Of a stretch of 64,000 bases of DNA, positions 36,633-46,150 are shown one piece after another. The notes beneath the pieces are model-generated. The model searched no databases. It had not been told where the DNA came from and saw nothing but the letters and a program-made list of their open reading frames with translations. The position numbers and the translations under genes are program-made. Origin of the DNA: Chryseobacterium sp. Lineage in GTDB: Bacteria > Bacteroidota > Bacteroidia > Flavobacteriales > Weeksellaceae. Every line of letters starts with the position of its first letter. The stretch's first letter is position 1. The stretch spans positions 460,313 through 524,312 of the forward strand of contig NZ_VOXE01000003.1 of the NCBI RefSeq assembly GCF_008014695.1, in the 5' to 3' direction.

Positions 36633-36636
36633 GACC

Positions 36637-36644
36637 TATATTTG
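36637..36644 (+). promoter_or_regulatory. -7 box (TATATTTG) upstream of fabD
   Basis: Exact TAnnTTTG match just after the terminator and 27 bp before the fabD ATG. The nearest TTG at 36620-36622 gives a short 14-bp spacer, so the upstream element is uncertain. Confidence 0.45.
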
Positions 36645-36670
36645 CCTTATAAAATGATTAAAGAATTTAG

Positions 36671-37546
36671 ATGAAAGCACTTGTATTCCCTGGGCAGGGT
36701 TCGCAGTTCGTCGGTATGGGAAAAGAACTCTACGATTCCCGTAAAGATGTAAAAGACCTGATGAACTCCGCTAATGATATTTTAGGATTTGATATCCTTT
36801 CTCTTATGTTCAGCGGAACAGATGAGGACTTAAAAAAAACGGAAGTTACGCAGCCTGCTATTTTTATCCATTCCGTTGCAGCTTTAAAAGCAGTAAACGG
36901 TTTGGGCGCTGAAATGGTAGCCGGTCATTCATTAGGCGAATTTTCCGCACTGGTGGCGAACGGTGTTCTGTCTTTTGACGACGGTCTGAAACTTGTTTTT
37001 GCCAGAGCAAAAGCGATGCAGGAAGCCTGCGACGCACACCCGAGTTCTATGGCGGCCATTTTGGGTCTTGCCGATGAGAAAGTGGAGGAAATCTGCGCAA
37101 AGATCAACGGAATCGTGGTTCCTGCAAATTATAACTGTCCGGGTCAGCTCGTTATTTCCGGAGAAACGGCTGCTGTTCAGGAGGCGTGTGAGAAAATGAA
37201 GGAAGCCGGCGCAAAACGTGCGCTCCTGTTGCCCGTGAACGGCGCTTTTCATTCACCATTGATGCAGCCTGCGCAGGAAAAACTTGCGGCCGCAATCGAA
37301 AGTACAAAATTCAGGAATGCAACCATTCCGGTTTACCAGAATATCACCACTACCGCAGTTTCGGATCCTGAAGAAATCAAACAGAATCTGATCAAACAAC
37401 TGACAGGTCCTGTAAAATGGACACAGATGGTAAGAAATATGATTAAGGACGGAGCGACTCAGTTTATTGAAGTAGGTCCCGGAAAAACACTTCAGGGTTT
37501 GATTAAAAAAATTGAAGCTGAAGCAAACGTACATTCAGCGATTTAA
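36671..37546 (+). CDS. fabD: Malonyl-CoA:ACP transacylase
   Basis: 291 aa, close to the usual 300. Moves malonyl groups from CoA to acyl carrier protein to start fatty-acid synthesis. FPGQGSQFVGMGKEL at the N-terminus, active-site Ser87 in GHSLGEFSALV, the Asn-Cys region NCPGQLVISG, and the second catalytic His in NGAFHSPLM. Cytoplasmic. The GHMP kinase gene starts 6 bp after its stop, so the two are co-transcribed. Confidence 0.96.
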   Translation: MKALVFPGQGSQFVGMGKELYDSRKDVKDLMNSANDILGFDILSLMFSGTDEDLKKTEVTQPAIFIHSVAALKAVNGLGAEMVAGHSLGEFSALVANGVLSFDDGLKLVFARAKAMQEACDAHPSSMAAILGLADEKVEEICAKINGIVVPANYNCPGQLVISGETAAVQEACEKMKEAGAKRALLLPVNGAFHSPLMQPAQEKLAAAIESTKFRNATIPVYQNITTTAVSDPEEIKQNLIKQLTGPVKWTQMVRNMIKDGATQFIEVGPGKTLQGLIKKIEAEANVHSAI

Positions 37547-37552
37547 ATTTAT

Positions 37553-38455
37553 ATGGGCAAAATATTTTCACCCGGAAAGTTGCTGCTCACTTCAGAATAT
37601 GTCGTTTTAGACGGAGCTCTTGCTTTGGCTGTGCCTACACAGTTGGGGCAGGAGTTTTTTTTTGAGGAATTTGCTGATGAGAAGTCACTGATTCGCTGGG
37701 AAGCTTTTCATCAGGGTATACTCTGGCTGAAAGTTGAACTCAGTCACCAGAATTGGGAAATCATCACTTCCAATCTTCGGGAGCCCGGGGAATTCATTCT
37801 CAAAGTGCTTCAAAACGCCCAGAGACTTTCCGGCAGTACTTTTCAGAAAGGAATTTCTTATCATTTGAAGACCAACCTGCAGTTTCCTGCCGATTATGGC
37901 TTGGGTAGCAGTTCAACGCTCATGAACAACCTCGCCGAATGGGCTAATGTAGACCCTTACCGTCTAAATGAACTCAGTTTGGGTGGCAGCGGTTACGATA
38001 TTGCCGTAGCGAGGGAAAAAGCTGCTGTGCTTTACCAAAATTTACCGGAAAGAAAAGTGAAAAAGATTAATTTCTCGCCTGAATTCAGAAATGAACTCCT
38101 GTTTATTCATCTCAACCGCAAACAAAACAGCCGCGAAGGAATCAACCTTTATAAATCCAAAGAAAAGTCAAAGGAACTGGTTGAAGAATTTTCTTCACTT
38201 ACCCTGGAAATCATCAAATGTGAAACGCCCGAAAAATTTTCCGAACTCATGGAAGTTCACGAGCAGAAACTTTCAGATTTTCTCGGAATCCCGACGGTAA
38301 AGGAAAAATATTTTGCTGATGCACCTGTTTTTGTAAAAAGTCTCGGAGCCTGGGGCGGCGATTTTGTACTGACTTCTAAATTTCCCGGTTTCAAAGCCTA
38401 TTTTCGGGATAAAGGTTTTTCTTCGGTTTTTGCGTGGTCTGAATTAGTGCTTTGA
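37553..38455 (+). CDS. GHMP kinase, GYDIA family
   Basis: 300 aa. Starts with the GHMP-like FSPGKLLLTSEY and ALAVPTQLG. The glycine-rich ATP loop is PADYGLGSSSTLMNN (about residue 110), and GGSGYDIAVA (about 142) is the signature that names the GYDIA group. The C-terminal domain has GAWGGDFVL. GHMP kinases phosphorylate small alcohols such as mevalonate or homoserine. For this group the substrate is unknown, and a mevalonate-pathway role is suggested by similarity only. Co-transcribed with fabD. Confidence 0.9.
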   Translation: MGKIFSPGKLLLTSEYVVLDGALALAVPTQLGQEFFFEEFADEKSLIRWEAFHQGILWLKVELSHQNWEIITSNLREPGEFILKVLQNAQRLSGSTFQKGISYHLKTNLQFPADYGLGSSSTLMNNLAEWANVDPYRLNELSLGGSGYDIAVAREKAAVLYQNLPERKVKKINFSPEFRNELLFIHLNRKQNSREGINLYKSKEKSKELVEEFSSLTLEIIKCETPEKFSELMEVHEQKLSDFLGIPTVKEKYFADAPVFVKSLGAWGGDFVLTSKFPGFKAYFRDKGFSSVFAWSELVL

Positions 38456-38541
38456 TAATCAGCGAACTGCAATATTAAATATTTTTTGCGAATTCTGATG
38501 AATATCATTAGTTTTAACACCTCCTTTACTCTTAAGATGAG

Positions 38542-38549
38542 TAAATTTG
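38542..38549 (+). promoter_or_regulatory. -7 box (TAAATTTG) upstream of pckA
   Basis: Exact TAnnTTTG match, 34 bp before the pckA ATG. No convincing TTG upstream. Confidence 0.45.
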
Positions 38550-38583
38550 CTTTTCTCAAAATTCTCAAACCAAAAGTATATTT

Positions 38584-40188
38584 ATGAAACACATCAAAAT
38601 CATCCAACAATTACATGATTTAGGAATCACCGGTTACCGGGAAGTAGTTTACAATCCTTCCTACGAAGAACTTTATAAGGCAGAAATGTCTCCAAAAAAC
38701 CAGGGTTTTGAGAAAGGTGCTCAAACGGAATCGGGCGCTGTTGCCGTTAAAACCGGTATTTTCACCGGGCGTTCCCCAAAAGACCGTTTTATTGTTAAAG
38801 ATGATGTGAGTAAAGATACCATCAATTGGGATGGTGCTGTAAATCTGCCGACAACTCCTGAAGTTTTCGAAAGCTGCAAACAGTTGGTGATTGATCAGTT
38901 ATCCCATTCAAACAGATTATATGTCGTGGATGCCTTTTGCGGTACGAATCCTGACACAAGACTTAAAGTGAGATTTATAATGGAAGTGGCTTGGCAGGCT
39001 CATTTTGTAACCAATATGTTCATCCGTCCTTCCACCTACGAACTCGAAAATTTTGGAAATCCCGATTTCATCGTTATAAACGGCTCCAAAACCACAAATC
39101 CTGACTGGAAGGAACAGGGGCTGAATTCTGAAAATTTTGTGATGTTCAACCTTACCCAGAAAATGCAGATCATTGGCGGAACCTGGTACGGTGGAGAGAT
39201 GAAAAAGGGAATGTTCGCGATGATGAACTATTACCTTCCGTTGAAAGGAATGGCTTCCATGCACTGTTCAGCGAATGTCGGGGAAAAAGGCGATGTTGCT
39301 TTGTTTTTCGGACTTTCCGGAACCGGGAAAACCACACTTTCAGCAGATCCGAAAAGATATCTTATTGGGGATGATGAACACGGTTGGGACCATAACGGAG
39401 TGTTTAACTATGAAGGCGGCTGCTACGCGAAAGTAATCGATCTTACCGAAGAAAAAGAACCGGATATTTTTAAAGCCATCAGAAGAGACGCTTTGCTGGA
39501 AAATGTTGTCGTAAATGAATATGGCGAGGCTGATTATAAAGATAATTCCATTACCGAAAATACAAGAGTTTCCTATCCAATCTATCATATCAGCAAGATT
39601 GTACTGCCTTCAAAAGCAGGACACGCCAAGAAAATCGTTTATCTTTCCGCAGATGCTTTCGGAGTTTTGCCTCCGGTTTCTGTTTTGAACGAAGATCAGG
39701 CACAGTATCATTTCCTTTGCGGCTACACTTCCAAATTGGCGGGTACTGAAAGAGGAATTACCGAACCTCAGCCATCATTTTCACCGGCATTTGGTGAAGC
39801 ATTTTTAACGTTACATCCAACCATGTATTCCAAAACGCTGATCGGCAAGATGAAAGAGCACGGTGCAAATGCTTATTTGGTAAATACCGGCTGGAACGGA
39901 ACCGGAAAAAGAATTTCCCTGAAAGATACCCGTGCGATTATTGATGCGATATTAGACGGTTCTATTGATAAAGCGAGTAAAACAATTGTACCAATACTTA
40001 ATCTCGAAATCCCGACTGCATTACCGAATGTGTCTGAAGGAATTCTGGATCCAAGAGATACCTATGAAAATGCATCAGACTGGGAAACGAAAGCACGAGA
40101 CCTAGGAGCACGTTATGTGAAAAATTTCGAGCAGTACTGCGATACAGAAGAAGGTCGAAGATTGGTTGCAGCAGGGCCGCAGCTTTAG
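38584..40188 (+). CDS. pckA: Phosphoenolpyruvate carboxykinase (ATP)
   Basis: 534 aa, standard length. Reversibly converts oxaloacetate plus ATP to phosphoenolpyruvate, CO2 and ADP, the entry to gluconeogenesis. Conserved features: [18 protein letters not shown]-like [27 protein letters not shown], the P-loop [15 protein letters not shown] (about residue 240), IGDDEHGWD, and FNFEGGCYAK-like [13 protein letters not shown]. Cytoplasmic and monocistronic, with its own promoter and terminator. Confidence 0.97.
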   Translation: MKHIKIIQQLHDLGITGYREVVYNPSYEELYKAEMSPKNQGFEKGAQTESGAVAVKTGIFTGRSPKDRFIVKDDVSKDTINWDGAVNLPTTPEVFESCKQLVIDQLSHSNRLYVVDAFCGTNPDTRLKVRFIMEVAWQAHFVTNMFIRPSTYELENFGNPDFIVINGSKTTNPDWKEQGLNSENFVMFNLTQKMQIIGGTWYGGEMKKGMFAMMNYYLPLKGMASMHCSANVGEKGDVALFFGLSGTGKTTLSADPKRYLIGDDEHGWDHNGVFNYEGGCYAKVIDLTEEKEPDIFKAIRRDALLENVVVNEYGEADYKDNSITENTRVSYPIYHISKIVLPSKAGHAKKIVYLSADAFGVLPPVSVLNEDQAQYHFLCGYTSKLAGTERGITEPQPSFSPAFGEAFLTLHPTMYSKTLIGKMKEHGANAYLVNTGWNGTGKRISLKDTRAIIDAILDGSIDKASKTIVPILNLEIPTALPNVSEGILDPRDTYENASDWETKARDLGARYVKNFEQYCDTEEGRRLVAAGPQL

Positions 40189-40213
40189 AAGTATCCTAAC
40201 TTATATAAAACTG

Positions 40214-40244
40214 AAAATCCTCAATTTTAAATTGAGGATTTTTT
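40214..40244. terminator. Bidirectional terminator between pckA and aroQ
   Basis: Nearly perfect palindrome AAAATCCTCAATTT / AAATTGAGGATTTT around a short loop, with T runs on both strands, as expected between convergent genes. Confidence 0.88.
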
Positions 40245-40259
40245 ATGCAATAAAAGTGA

Positions 40260-40667
40260 TTATTTCAGGCTTAAAATCGCCAGCCGGTATCCTTTTAAAC
40301 CTAACCCGCTCAATACACCGTCAGTATAAGCTGCAGTAACCGATTTCTGGCGGAATTCTTCACGCTGATAAATATTGCTGATATGAACCTCGATTTTGGG
40401 TTTTGAGAGGTTTTTAAGGCAGTCTGCGATGGCGTAGGAATAATGGGTAAAAGCTCCGGGATTAATGATCAGTGCATCAAAATCATCCTGCTGAATGCGG
40501 TTGATGATTTCCCCTTCAACATTTGATTGATAGTACTGTATTTCGTGGTGTGTAAATTCCTTTCCCAGCGCCTTCAGTTCCTCTTCCATCGAAACGGTTC
40601 CGTAGATTTCAGGTTCGCGGGTGCCCAAAAGATTAAGGTTGGGGCCGTTCAGGATCAGGATCTTCAT
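40260..40667 (-). CDS. aroQ: Type II 3-dehydroquinate dehydratase
   Basis: 135 aa, slightly shorter than the common 145. Third step of the shikimate pathway: 3-dehydroquinate to 3-dehydroshikimate plus water. Type II motifs: NGPNLNLLGTREPEIYG with catalytic Arg17 and Tyr22, NPGAFTHYSYAIAD, and EVHISNIYQREEFR with the catalytic His. Convergent with pckA. It lies downstream of the tRNA-Glu/rpsT group but is separated from it by a terminator. Confidence 0.96.
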   Translation of the reverse strand: MKILILNGPNLNLLGTREPEIYGTVSMEEELKALGKEFTHHEIQYYQSNVEGEIINRIQQDDFDALIINPGAFTHYSYAIADCLKNLSKPKIEVHISNIYQREEFRQKSVTAAYTDGVLSGLGLKGYRLAILSLK

Positions 40668-40700
40668 CAGTAAAAATTTATTTCAAATATAAACATAAAA

Positions 40701-40728
40701 AAAACTTCCGAAAAAATTCGGAAGTTTT
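40701..40728 (-). terminator. Terminator after tRNA-Glu
   Basis: Perfect 12-bp stem AAAACTTCCGAA / TTCGGAAGTTTT with a 4-nt loop and a minus-strand T run. It starts one base past the tRNA 3' end and ends the rpsT/tRNA transcript. Confidence 0.88.
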
Positions 40729-40729
40729 G

Positions 40730-40801
40730 TAGCCCGTAGGGGAGTCGAACCCCTCTTACCAGGATGAAAACCTGAGGTCCTAACCGATAGACGAACGGGC
40801 C
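40730..40801 (-). tRNA. tRNA-Glu (UUC)
   Basis: 72-nt cloverleaf: acceptor stem GGCCCGT pairing with ACGGGCT (one G-T pair), D-arm TCTATCGGTTAGGA, anticodon loop TTTTCAT with anticodon TTC, T-arm GGGGTTCGACTCCCC, discriminator A. CCA is not encoded. It shares the anticodon with the tRNA at 41161-41232 but differs in several stem positions. It lies just downstream of rpsT. Confidence 0.93.
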
Positions 40802-40816
40802 ATCATCTTTATTTAA

Positions 40817-41071
40817 TTAAGCCAGTTTGTTAACGTGCTTAGTCAGTTTGCTTTTTAAGTTAGCCGCTTTGTTTTTGTGGATGATGTTCTTCTTAGCCAA
40901 TCGATCCAACAAAGATATTACTTTCGGCAGTTGCTCAGTTGCAGCAGCTTTGTCTTCTTCATTTCTCAATGTTTTCAGAGCAGTTCTTGCTGTTTTGTGA
41001 TAATATCTGTTACGAACTTTTCTAACTTCGTTTTGTCTGATTCTCTTTAATGCTGATTTATGATTTGCCAT
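40817..41071 (-). CDS. rpsT: 30S ribosomal protein S20
   Basis: 84 aa from the ATG at 41071 ([18 protein letters not shown]), the usual S20 start; a longer frame to 41122 reads through the untranslated leader. Basic helical protein binding 16S rRNA, with the typical [10 protein letters not shown] and [22 protein letters not shown] segments. It lies between two tRNA-Glu genes on the same strand with 15 bp to the downstream tRNA, so it is probably processed from a common precursor. Confidence 0.96.
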   Translation of the reverse strand: MANHKSALKRIRQNEVRKVRNRYYHKTARTALKTLRNEEDKAAATEQLPKVISLLDRLAKKNIIHKNKAANLKSKLTKHVNKLA

Positions 41072-41160
41072 AACTTTTCCTAAATGTGGGTGCAAAGATA
41101 TATGTTTTTTTTCTATTTGCAAATATTTTTTAAAAAATATTTATTTTTTTCAAAATTCAG

Positions 41161-41232
41161 TAGCCTATAGGGGAATCGAACCCCTGTTGCAAGAACGAAA
41201 ATCTTGAGTCCTGACCACTAGACGAATAGGCC
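41161..41232 (-). tRNA. tRNA-Glu (UUC), second copy
   Basis: 72-nt cloverleaf: acceptor stem GGCCTAT pairing with ATAGGCT, D-arm TCTAGTGGTCAGGA, anticodon stem CAAGA/TCTTG with loop TTTTCGT (anticodon TTC), T-arm GGGGTTCGATTCCCC, discriminator A. CCA not encoded. It is a diverged isoacceptor of the copy at 40730-40801, with identical anticodon. Confidence 0.93.
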
Positions 41233-41293
41233 AAAGTGTTTTTGGGACTGCAAAAATAGAGATTATTTGGTGAATTGCAAACAATACCTGAGC

Positions 41294-42583
41294 CTATTTG
41301 TTAACTTTTTGAATCACTGTGTTTTTAATGCCTTTATCCTCCAGTTCCTTCTGAAGTTTCACTGCATCTTCCAGCGTTTTTACATTACCGTAAGTGTAGA
41401 AAAATGTCCCGTTCACTTTTTCCCTGTTAACATCCTTAAGTGTTTGAAGAATATACGAATTGCTGCTTAGTTTCTCCCTCGAGATCGCTACCTCGATGGT
41501 GTAATACCCTGAAGAAAGTTTCTGGTTGGGAACAAATCCCACCGCAGAAGCACTTCGGAATCCGGCATCTTTAGCGGTTTTTAAATTAATATCGCGAACT
41601 GATGCGTAATTCGAAACTCCGTAATAATATTTGTAGAGATTGTTTTCCTTGATCGGAAGTACGTAGTTCAGACCCTTCAGCGCAGGATCTCCGGAACTGT
41701 ATTTTAACGGGGAACTCATCAGAAGCACTCTGAAATCATTTTTTAACGGCGATTCTGCCGTTTTTTCCGGTTCTTGCTTTTTATCTGAAATGCCGAGACG
41801 TCTGTCGTGAGCCCGTTTGTAGCTCATAATAGCATTGAAAATACTTTCGGCGATTTCCGTCTGTCCTTTGTCTGAAGCCAAATAATGTGCTTCCTCATAA
41901 TTGCTGATGAAACCGGTCTCAATCAGGACTGAAGGCATGGCATTCATTCTTAGAACGTGAAGGTTCTGCTGTTTTACGCCGCGGGAAAGTCTTTTGTCTT
42001 TGGTTGTGAAATTTTCTTCTACAAAACCGCCGAAAATCAAACTGCTTTCAAGGTATTTGCTCTGCTGGATTTTCAGTGCGATAAGTGATTCGGGAGAACT
42101 CGGGTCATAGGCCGCGAAAGTCTGTCGGTCTTTTTCATCCAGATAAATTACATCATTTTCCGCTTTTGCGACTTCCAAATTGGTTTTATTTTGGTCAGGA
42201 CCCTGAACAAAGGTCTCGGTACCGTAAGGGGTCGTTTTGGTGTTTGCGTTGCAGTGAATGGAGACGAAAAAGTCGGCTTTACTGCGGTTGGCAAGGTTGG
42301 TACGGTCGGTAAGCGAAGGATATTCGTCAATTTTTCGGGTGTAGATTACCTTGAAATCTTTATTTTTTTCGAGCATACGCCCGAGCTTTAGTGTTATGGC
42401 AAGTGTAATTTCTTTTTCCGTAACGCGGCCGATGTCGTCATACAGCCTGTTTGCACCGTGGTCTTCGCCGCCATGGCCAGCATCCAGAACAATTGTAAAT
42501 TTCTTTTGTGCATGGGCTCCCGTAAAAAGTAAGCAGAACAGCAGTGAATAGAATATTTTAATATAAAATGTTGACTTAATCAT
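41294..42583 (-). CDS. N-acetylmuramoyl-L-alanine amidase (amidase_3)
   Basis: 429 aa. Signal peptide to about residue 25 (LLFTGAHAQ), then a zinc amidase of the AmiC type: VLDAGHGGEDHGAN (zinc His, residues about 34-47), VTEKEITLAI with the zinc Glu, FVSIHCNAN (second His), and SVLIETGFISNYEEAHYL with the catalytic Glu. The C-terminal 150 residues contain GYYTIEVAISREKLS and FFYTYGNVKTLEDAVKLQKELEDKG, a SPOR-like pair of units that bind septal peptidoglycan. Cuts the bond between MurNAc and the peptide, most likely during daughter-cell separation. Divergent from lptD. Confidence 0.92.
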   Translation of the reverse strand: MIKSTFYIKIFYSLLFCLLFTGAHAQKKFTIVLDAGHGGEDHGANRLYDDIGRVTEKEITLAITLKLGRMLEKNKDFKVIYTRKIDEYPSLTDRTNLANRSKADFFVSIHCNANTKTTPYGTETFVQGPDQNKTNLEVAKAENDVIYLDEKDRQTFAAYDPSSPESLIALKIQQSKYLESSLIFGGFVEENFTTKDKRLSRGVKQQNLHVLRMNAMPSVLIETGFISNYEEAHYLASDKGQTEIAESIFNAIMSYKRAHDRRLGISDKKQEPEKTAESPLKNDFRVLLMSSPLKYSSGDPALKGLNYVLPIKENNLYKYYYGVSNYASVRDINLKTAKDAGFRSASAVGFVPNQKLSSGYYTIEVAISREKLSSNSYILQTLKDVNREKVNGTFFYTYGNVKTLEDAVKLQKELEDKGIKNTVIQKVNK

Positions 42584-42605
42584 CCTTCAATTTTAAAATT
42601 TATGT

Positions 42606-42613
42606 TAATTTTG
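42606..42613 (+). promoter_or_regulatory. -7 box (TAATTTTG) upstream of lptD
   Basis: Exact TAnnTTTG match 25 bp before the TTG start of lptD. No clear TTG element upstream. Confidence 0.42.
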
Positions 42614-42638
42614 AGCCCAAATTACATAAAACAAGCAA

Positions 42639-45227
42639 TTGTCCAAAACCGGCTTCAAAAATATATTACAATTTCTTATTATCCTAATTTTTAACAGTTT
42701 TTTAGCACAATTCAGCGCTCAAAATTTGTCTGAAAATAAGATAGTTAGTGATACCGTTCGGAAATCCGACACCGTGGTCGTTCAGAAAGAACAGCTTGAA
42801 GATGTGGTGCAATCAAAAGCCGAAAACATCCGCAACGATATTCCTAAAAAAATGACTTACCTGAACCAAAAGGCACAGGTCATTTATCAGGATATGCAGA
42901 TTGATGCTGATTACATCAATATCGACTGGGAGAAAGGTTTCATTTTTGCACGCGGGAAACAGGATTCTTTGGGGAAAATCATTGAACCCGTAGTAACCAC
43001 TCAGGCTGGAAAAAAATACGAGACCGATGAGTTCAATTATAATTACCGTACAAAACAGGCCATTGCCTACAATGCAAGAACTGAAGAAAGCGAAGGCGTA
43101 ATTGTAGCCCAGAAAACAAAAAAGTATAACGACTCCGTGTTTTTTATGCGCCGAGGACTCTATACCACCGACGAGTATTTCATCAAGAAAAAAGATACAC
43201 TTTCCGACTATTATCTTCTGGCGCCTCATATCAAATTAATTAAAGGGAAAAACAAATCGCAGGTTGTGACCGGTCCGGTTCAGCTTTTTATAGAACAGGT
43301 GCCTACGCCATTAATCATGCCTTTTGCTATATTGCCTTTTTCGGATAAACGGAGTGCGGGAATCCTGATTCCTAGGTTTGGCGAGCGGCAGGATGTTGGA
43401 TTTTATCTGGGCGGCCTCGGGTATTACCAACCGATTGGTGATCATTTCGACATTAAGATCCTTGCAGATATTTATACGAAAGGAAGTTGGGGCGTCAGAC
43501 CGGAACTTAATTACGTCAAAAAATACCGGTACAGTGGTAATTTTGCTGCAGATATCGGCACAACAGTCCGTGGTATAAAAGGACTTGATGATTATTCAAA
43601 AACGGGAACTTACCGAATCGCGTGGAGGCATACTCAGGATACGAAAGCCAACCCGTTCCTGAATTTTTCGGCCTCAGTTGATATTGTTAGTACAAAGTTT
43701 TATAACAATACCATCAACAACAATTACATCTTTAACCAGAATGTACTGAATACCCAGCAGAATTCGAGTTTAAGCCTTACGAAAAGATTTCTGACCTTAC
43801 CCATTACCCTCACAGGTACAGCTTCCTATTCGCAGAACTTTTCTACCGGACTGTCCGATCTGCGGCTTCCGCAGCTCAATGTGTCGGTAAACCAGTTTTA
43901 TCTTCTGAAACCGAAAACAGGTACCAGAGAGGGACTGCTGGAGAATATTACGGTGAATACAGGACTCAATTTAACCAATTATGTCTCCGCAAAAGGAAGC
44001 GAGATGTTTAAGAAAGAGATGTGGGAAAAACTGCAGACAGGCGTTAAAAACAATATTTCGCTAGGAACCAATACAACCGTCGCGAAATATTTCACTTTTT
44101 CGATCGGAGCAAATATTGATAATGCGCTTACTACGAAATCGCTCACACGGACTTACAACCCTATCACGAATCTTGTGGAAGACGTAACCGTCAGCAATGT
44201 CACCGGATATTCCTATTTCTCAACCAATACCAGTTTGCAGACCACACTTTACGGAAGCAAACAGTTTAAAAAAGGGGCTATGATCCAGGCAATCCGCCAC
44301 GTAGTCACCCCAAGTTTTGGCTTCAGCTATTCTCCAGATTTCAGTTCGCGGGGTTTCGGATACTTCAGGAATTACTATGATGCGCTTGGCGTTCTCACAC
44401 CGTATTCCATTTTTGACGGTGGCATTGTAGGCTCTCCAACTTCGGGAATGGTGGGCGCGCTCGGTTTCAGCATCGGTAATAACATCGAAATGAAGGTGAG
44501 ATCAAAGAGCGATTCTACCGGTGTAAAAAAAGTCAAGATATTTGAATCTCTTAATTTAACAGGTGGTTATAACTTCGCTGCGAAAGACCATCCTTGGTCT
44601 ATTTTCAATGTAAGAGGTCAGACTTCATTGTTCAAAGACAAGTTGAATATCAACACAAGTCTGGCAGTAGATCCCTATCAGGTACTTTTTGCACCGGGCG
44701 AGGATACCGGAATCCGTACCGAAAACTTTGGACATTTCAATATTCAGGGTTTTAATGTGCAGCTTTCATATCCTTTGACTGAGGCCATATTTGGGGAGAA
44801 GGAAGATCTTAGTAAAACATACAGGTCCAAAGGAGAGATCAGGAACGAAAATTATTATTTTGATGACGATAACTACGCCAAATTCGACCAGGCCTGGACA
44901 TTGAATATCAATGCCAACTATTCCTACACCAAAACGCTCACCCGTTTTGGCTCTCAGATTGCCTCGGTAGGTTTGGACGGCAGTTTAAAACTAACCCCTT
45001 TCTGGAATATCAACGGAAGTACGCACTACGATATGGTTTCGAAGGAACTGGCCTATGCCAGGATCGGTTTCTCGCGCGATCAGCGGAGTTTCACGATCAA
45101 TTTCAACTGGGTACCATTCGGGCAGTACAAGGTGTATGACTTCTTCATCGGAATCAAGGCCAACATCCTTAAAGATGCCCTGAAATATCAGGACAGAAGT
45201 TTTACACAGCCGAACGCGCCTTTCTAA
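42639..45227 (+). CDS. lptD: LPS-assembly protein LptD
   Basis: 862 aa. The start is TTG at 42639, giving (M)SKTGFKNILQFLII and a signal peptide ending at SAQ (about residue 28). An OstA-like beta-jellyroll lies at about residues 60-230 (KNISKYNDSV-type repeats, DYYLLAPHIKLIKGKNKSQVVTGPVQLFIEQVPTPLIMPFAILPF). A large beta-barrel follows (IGDHFDIKILADIYTKGSWGV, SGILIPRFGE). Final outer-membrane insertion of LPS. Divergent from the amidase gene, with 55 bp between. Confidence 0.9.
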   Translation: MSKTGFKNILQFLIILIFNSFLAQFSAQNLSENKIVSDTVRKSDTVVVQKEQLEDVVQSKAENIRNDIPKKMTYLNQKAQVIYQDMQIDADYINIDWEKGFIFARGKQDSLGKIIEPVVTTQAGKKYETDEFNYNYRTKQAIAYNARTEESEGVIVAQKTKKYNDSVFFMRRGLYTTDEYFIKKKDTLSDYYLLAPHIKLIKGKNKSQVVTGPVQLFIEQVPTPLIMPFAILPFSDKRSAGILIPRFGERQDVGFYLGGLGYYQPIGDHFDIKILADIYTKGSWGVRPELNYVKKYRYSGNFAADIGTTVRGIKGLDDYSKTGTYRIAWRHTQDTKANPFLNFSASVDIVSTKFYNNTINNNYIFNQNVLNTQQNSSLSLTKRFLTLPITLTGTASYSQNFSTGLSDLRLPQLNVSVNQFYLLKPKTGTREGLLENITVNTGLNLTNYVSAKGSEMFKKEMWEKLQTGVKNNISLGTNTTVAKYFTFSIGANIDNALTTKSLTRTYNPITNLVEDVTVSNVTGYSYFSTNTSLQTTLYGSKQFKKGAMIQAIRHVVTPSFGFSYSPDFSSRGFGYFRNYYDALGVLTPYSIFDGGIVGSPTSGMVGALGFSIGNNIEMKVRSKSDSTGVKKVKIFESLNLTGGYNFAAKDHPWSIFNVRGQTSLFKDKLNINTSLAVDPYQVLFAPGEDTGIRTENFGHFNIQGFNVQLSYPLTEAIFGEKEDLSKTYRSKGEIRNENYYFDDDNYAKFDQAWTLNINANYSYTKTLTRFGSQIASVGLDGSLKLTPFWNINGSTHYDMVSKELAYARIGFSRDQRSFTINFNWVPFGQYKVYDFFIGIKANILKDALKYQDRSFTQPNAPF

Positions 45228-45270
45228 AAAATAATAAATTAATTAAAATTATATTTGCAAAATAAAAATT

Positions 45271-45651
45271 ATGAAAAAAATTATCTCTACTGTTAATGCT
45301 CCGGCTGCCATAGGTCCTTATGCTCAGGCTAATTTTGCAGGTGGTGTTCTGTATATTTCGGGTCAGATCCCGGTAGATCCTGCGACCGGTAAACTGGTGG
45401 AGGGCATTGAAAAGGAGACCCATCAGGTGATGAAAAATCTTCAGGCGATTCTTACCGAAGCGGGAATGACTTTTAAAAACGTGGTGAAAGCTTCAATCTT
45501 TCTTAAAAGCATGGATGATTTTGCGGTGATGAATGATATTTACGCTTCTTATCTGGATGCCGATAACTATCCGGCGCGTGAAACGGTGCAGGTTTCCTGC
45601 CTTCCAAAAAATGTTGACATCGAAATTTCAATGATTGCGCATCAGGATTAA
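45271..45651 (+). CDS. ridA: RidA family imine/enamine deaminase
   Basis: 126 aa. Hydrolyses reactive 2-aminoacrylate and other enamines formed by PLP enzymes, protecting the cell. N-terminal GPYAQANFAGGVLYISGQIP, then KNLQAILTEAGMTFKNVVKASIFL, and the active-site Arg in PARETVQVSCLPKNVDIEISMIA. The last base of its stop is the first base of the next ATG, so translation is coupled to the membrane protein that follows. Confidence 0.95.
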   Translation: MKKIISTVNAPAAIGPYAQANFAGGVLYISGQIPVDPATGKLVEGIEKETHQVMKNLQAILTEAGMTFKNVVKASIFLKSMDDFAVMNDIYASYLDADNYPARETVQVSCLPKNVDIEISMIAHQD

Positions 45652-46103
45652 TGAATTTCTTAAGAAATACTTTTGCAGTACTCGTCGGTTTGGGCATTAG
45701 TGCCCTAATCATTACACTGGGAATCCGACTAAATCCCCAGTGGATCACTTCTGATGATTTTACCCCATTCGAAAACTGGGATCAGTTCCTACGAAAAGTG
45801 CAGCACGACAATGCTTTTTTTCTTGTCCTGCTTCTGCTCTCTGGGATCGGTTCAATGGTAGGTGGAGTAGTTACTGCGATCATTGTAAAGTATGCAAAAG
45901 TGGCGTATGCCATTCTTATCGGTTTCATTATGTTATTCCTTGCAATGTTGGATATTATCATTTACTCCTATCACCCAACGTTCTACAAGATCTGTATTTT
46001 CCTTACGTTTTTTCCTTTTGCCTGGATCGGCGGAAAAATTGTGGAAGTGATCTACGAACGCAAAAAGAAGCGGATGAAGAAACAGCTTCACCAAAAGAAA
46101 TAA
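45651..46103 (+). CDS. Small membrane protein of unknown function, coupled to ridA
   Basis: 150 aa with about four hydrophobic helices (LVGLGISALIITLGIRL; FFLVLLLLSGIGSMVGGVVTAIIV; AYAILIGFIMLFLAMLDIIIYS; ICIFLTFFPFAWIGGKIVEVIY) and a strongly basic C-terminus (ERKKKRMKKQLHQKK). No domain recognised. It starts in the ridA stop codon and ends at a long terminator hairpin, so the two make one short operon. Nothing in it indicates a chemical function. Confidence 0.75.
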   Translation: MNFLRNTFAVLVGLGISALIITLGIRLNPQWITSDDFTPFENWDQFLRKVQHDNAFFLVLLLLSGIGSMVGGVVTAIIVKYAKVAYAILIGFIMLFLAMLDIIIYSYHPTFYKICIFLTFFPFAWIGGKIVEVIYERKKKRMKKQLHQKK

Positions 46104-46134
46104 AAAAAGAGCAGCTGAAAGGCTGCTCTTTTTT
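46103..46134. terminator. Bidirectional terminator
   Basis: 13-bp stem AAAAAAGAGCAGC / GCTGCTCTTTTTT with a TGAAAG loop. A and T runs on both sides let it serve both the plus-strand membrane protein gene and the convergent htrA. Confidence 0.9.
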
Positions 46135-46150
46135 TGTTGAAGAATCTAAG

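Noticed and set aside
40701-40728. Riboswitch or attenuator next to aroQ
   Set aside because: The simple perfect hairpin with T run right after tRNA-Glu is explained as a terminator; there are no competing stems.
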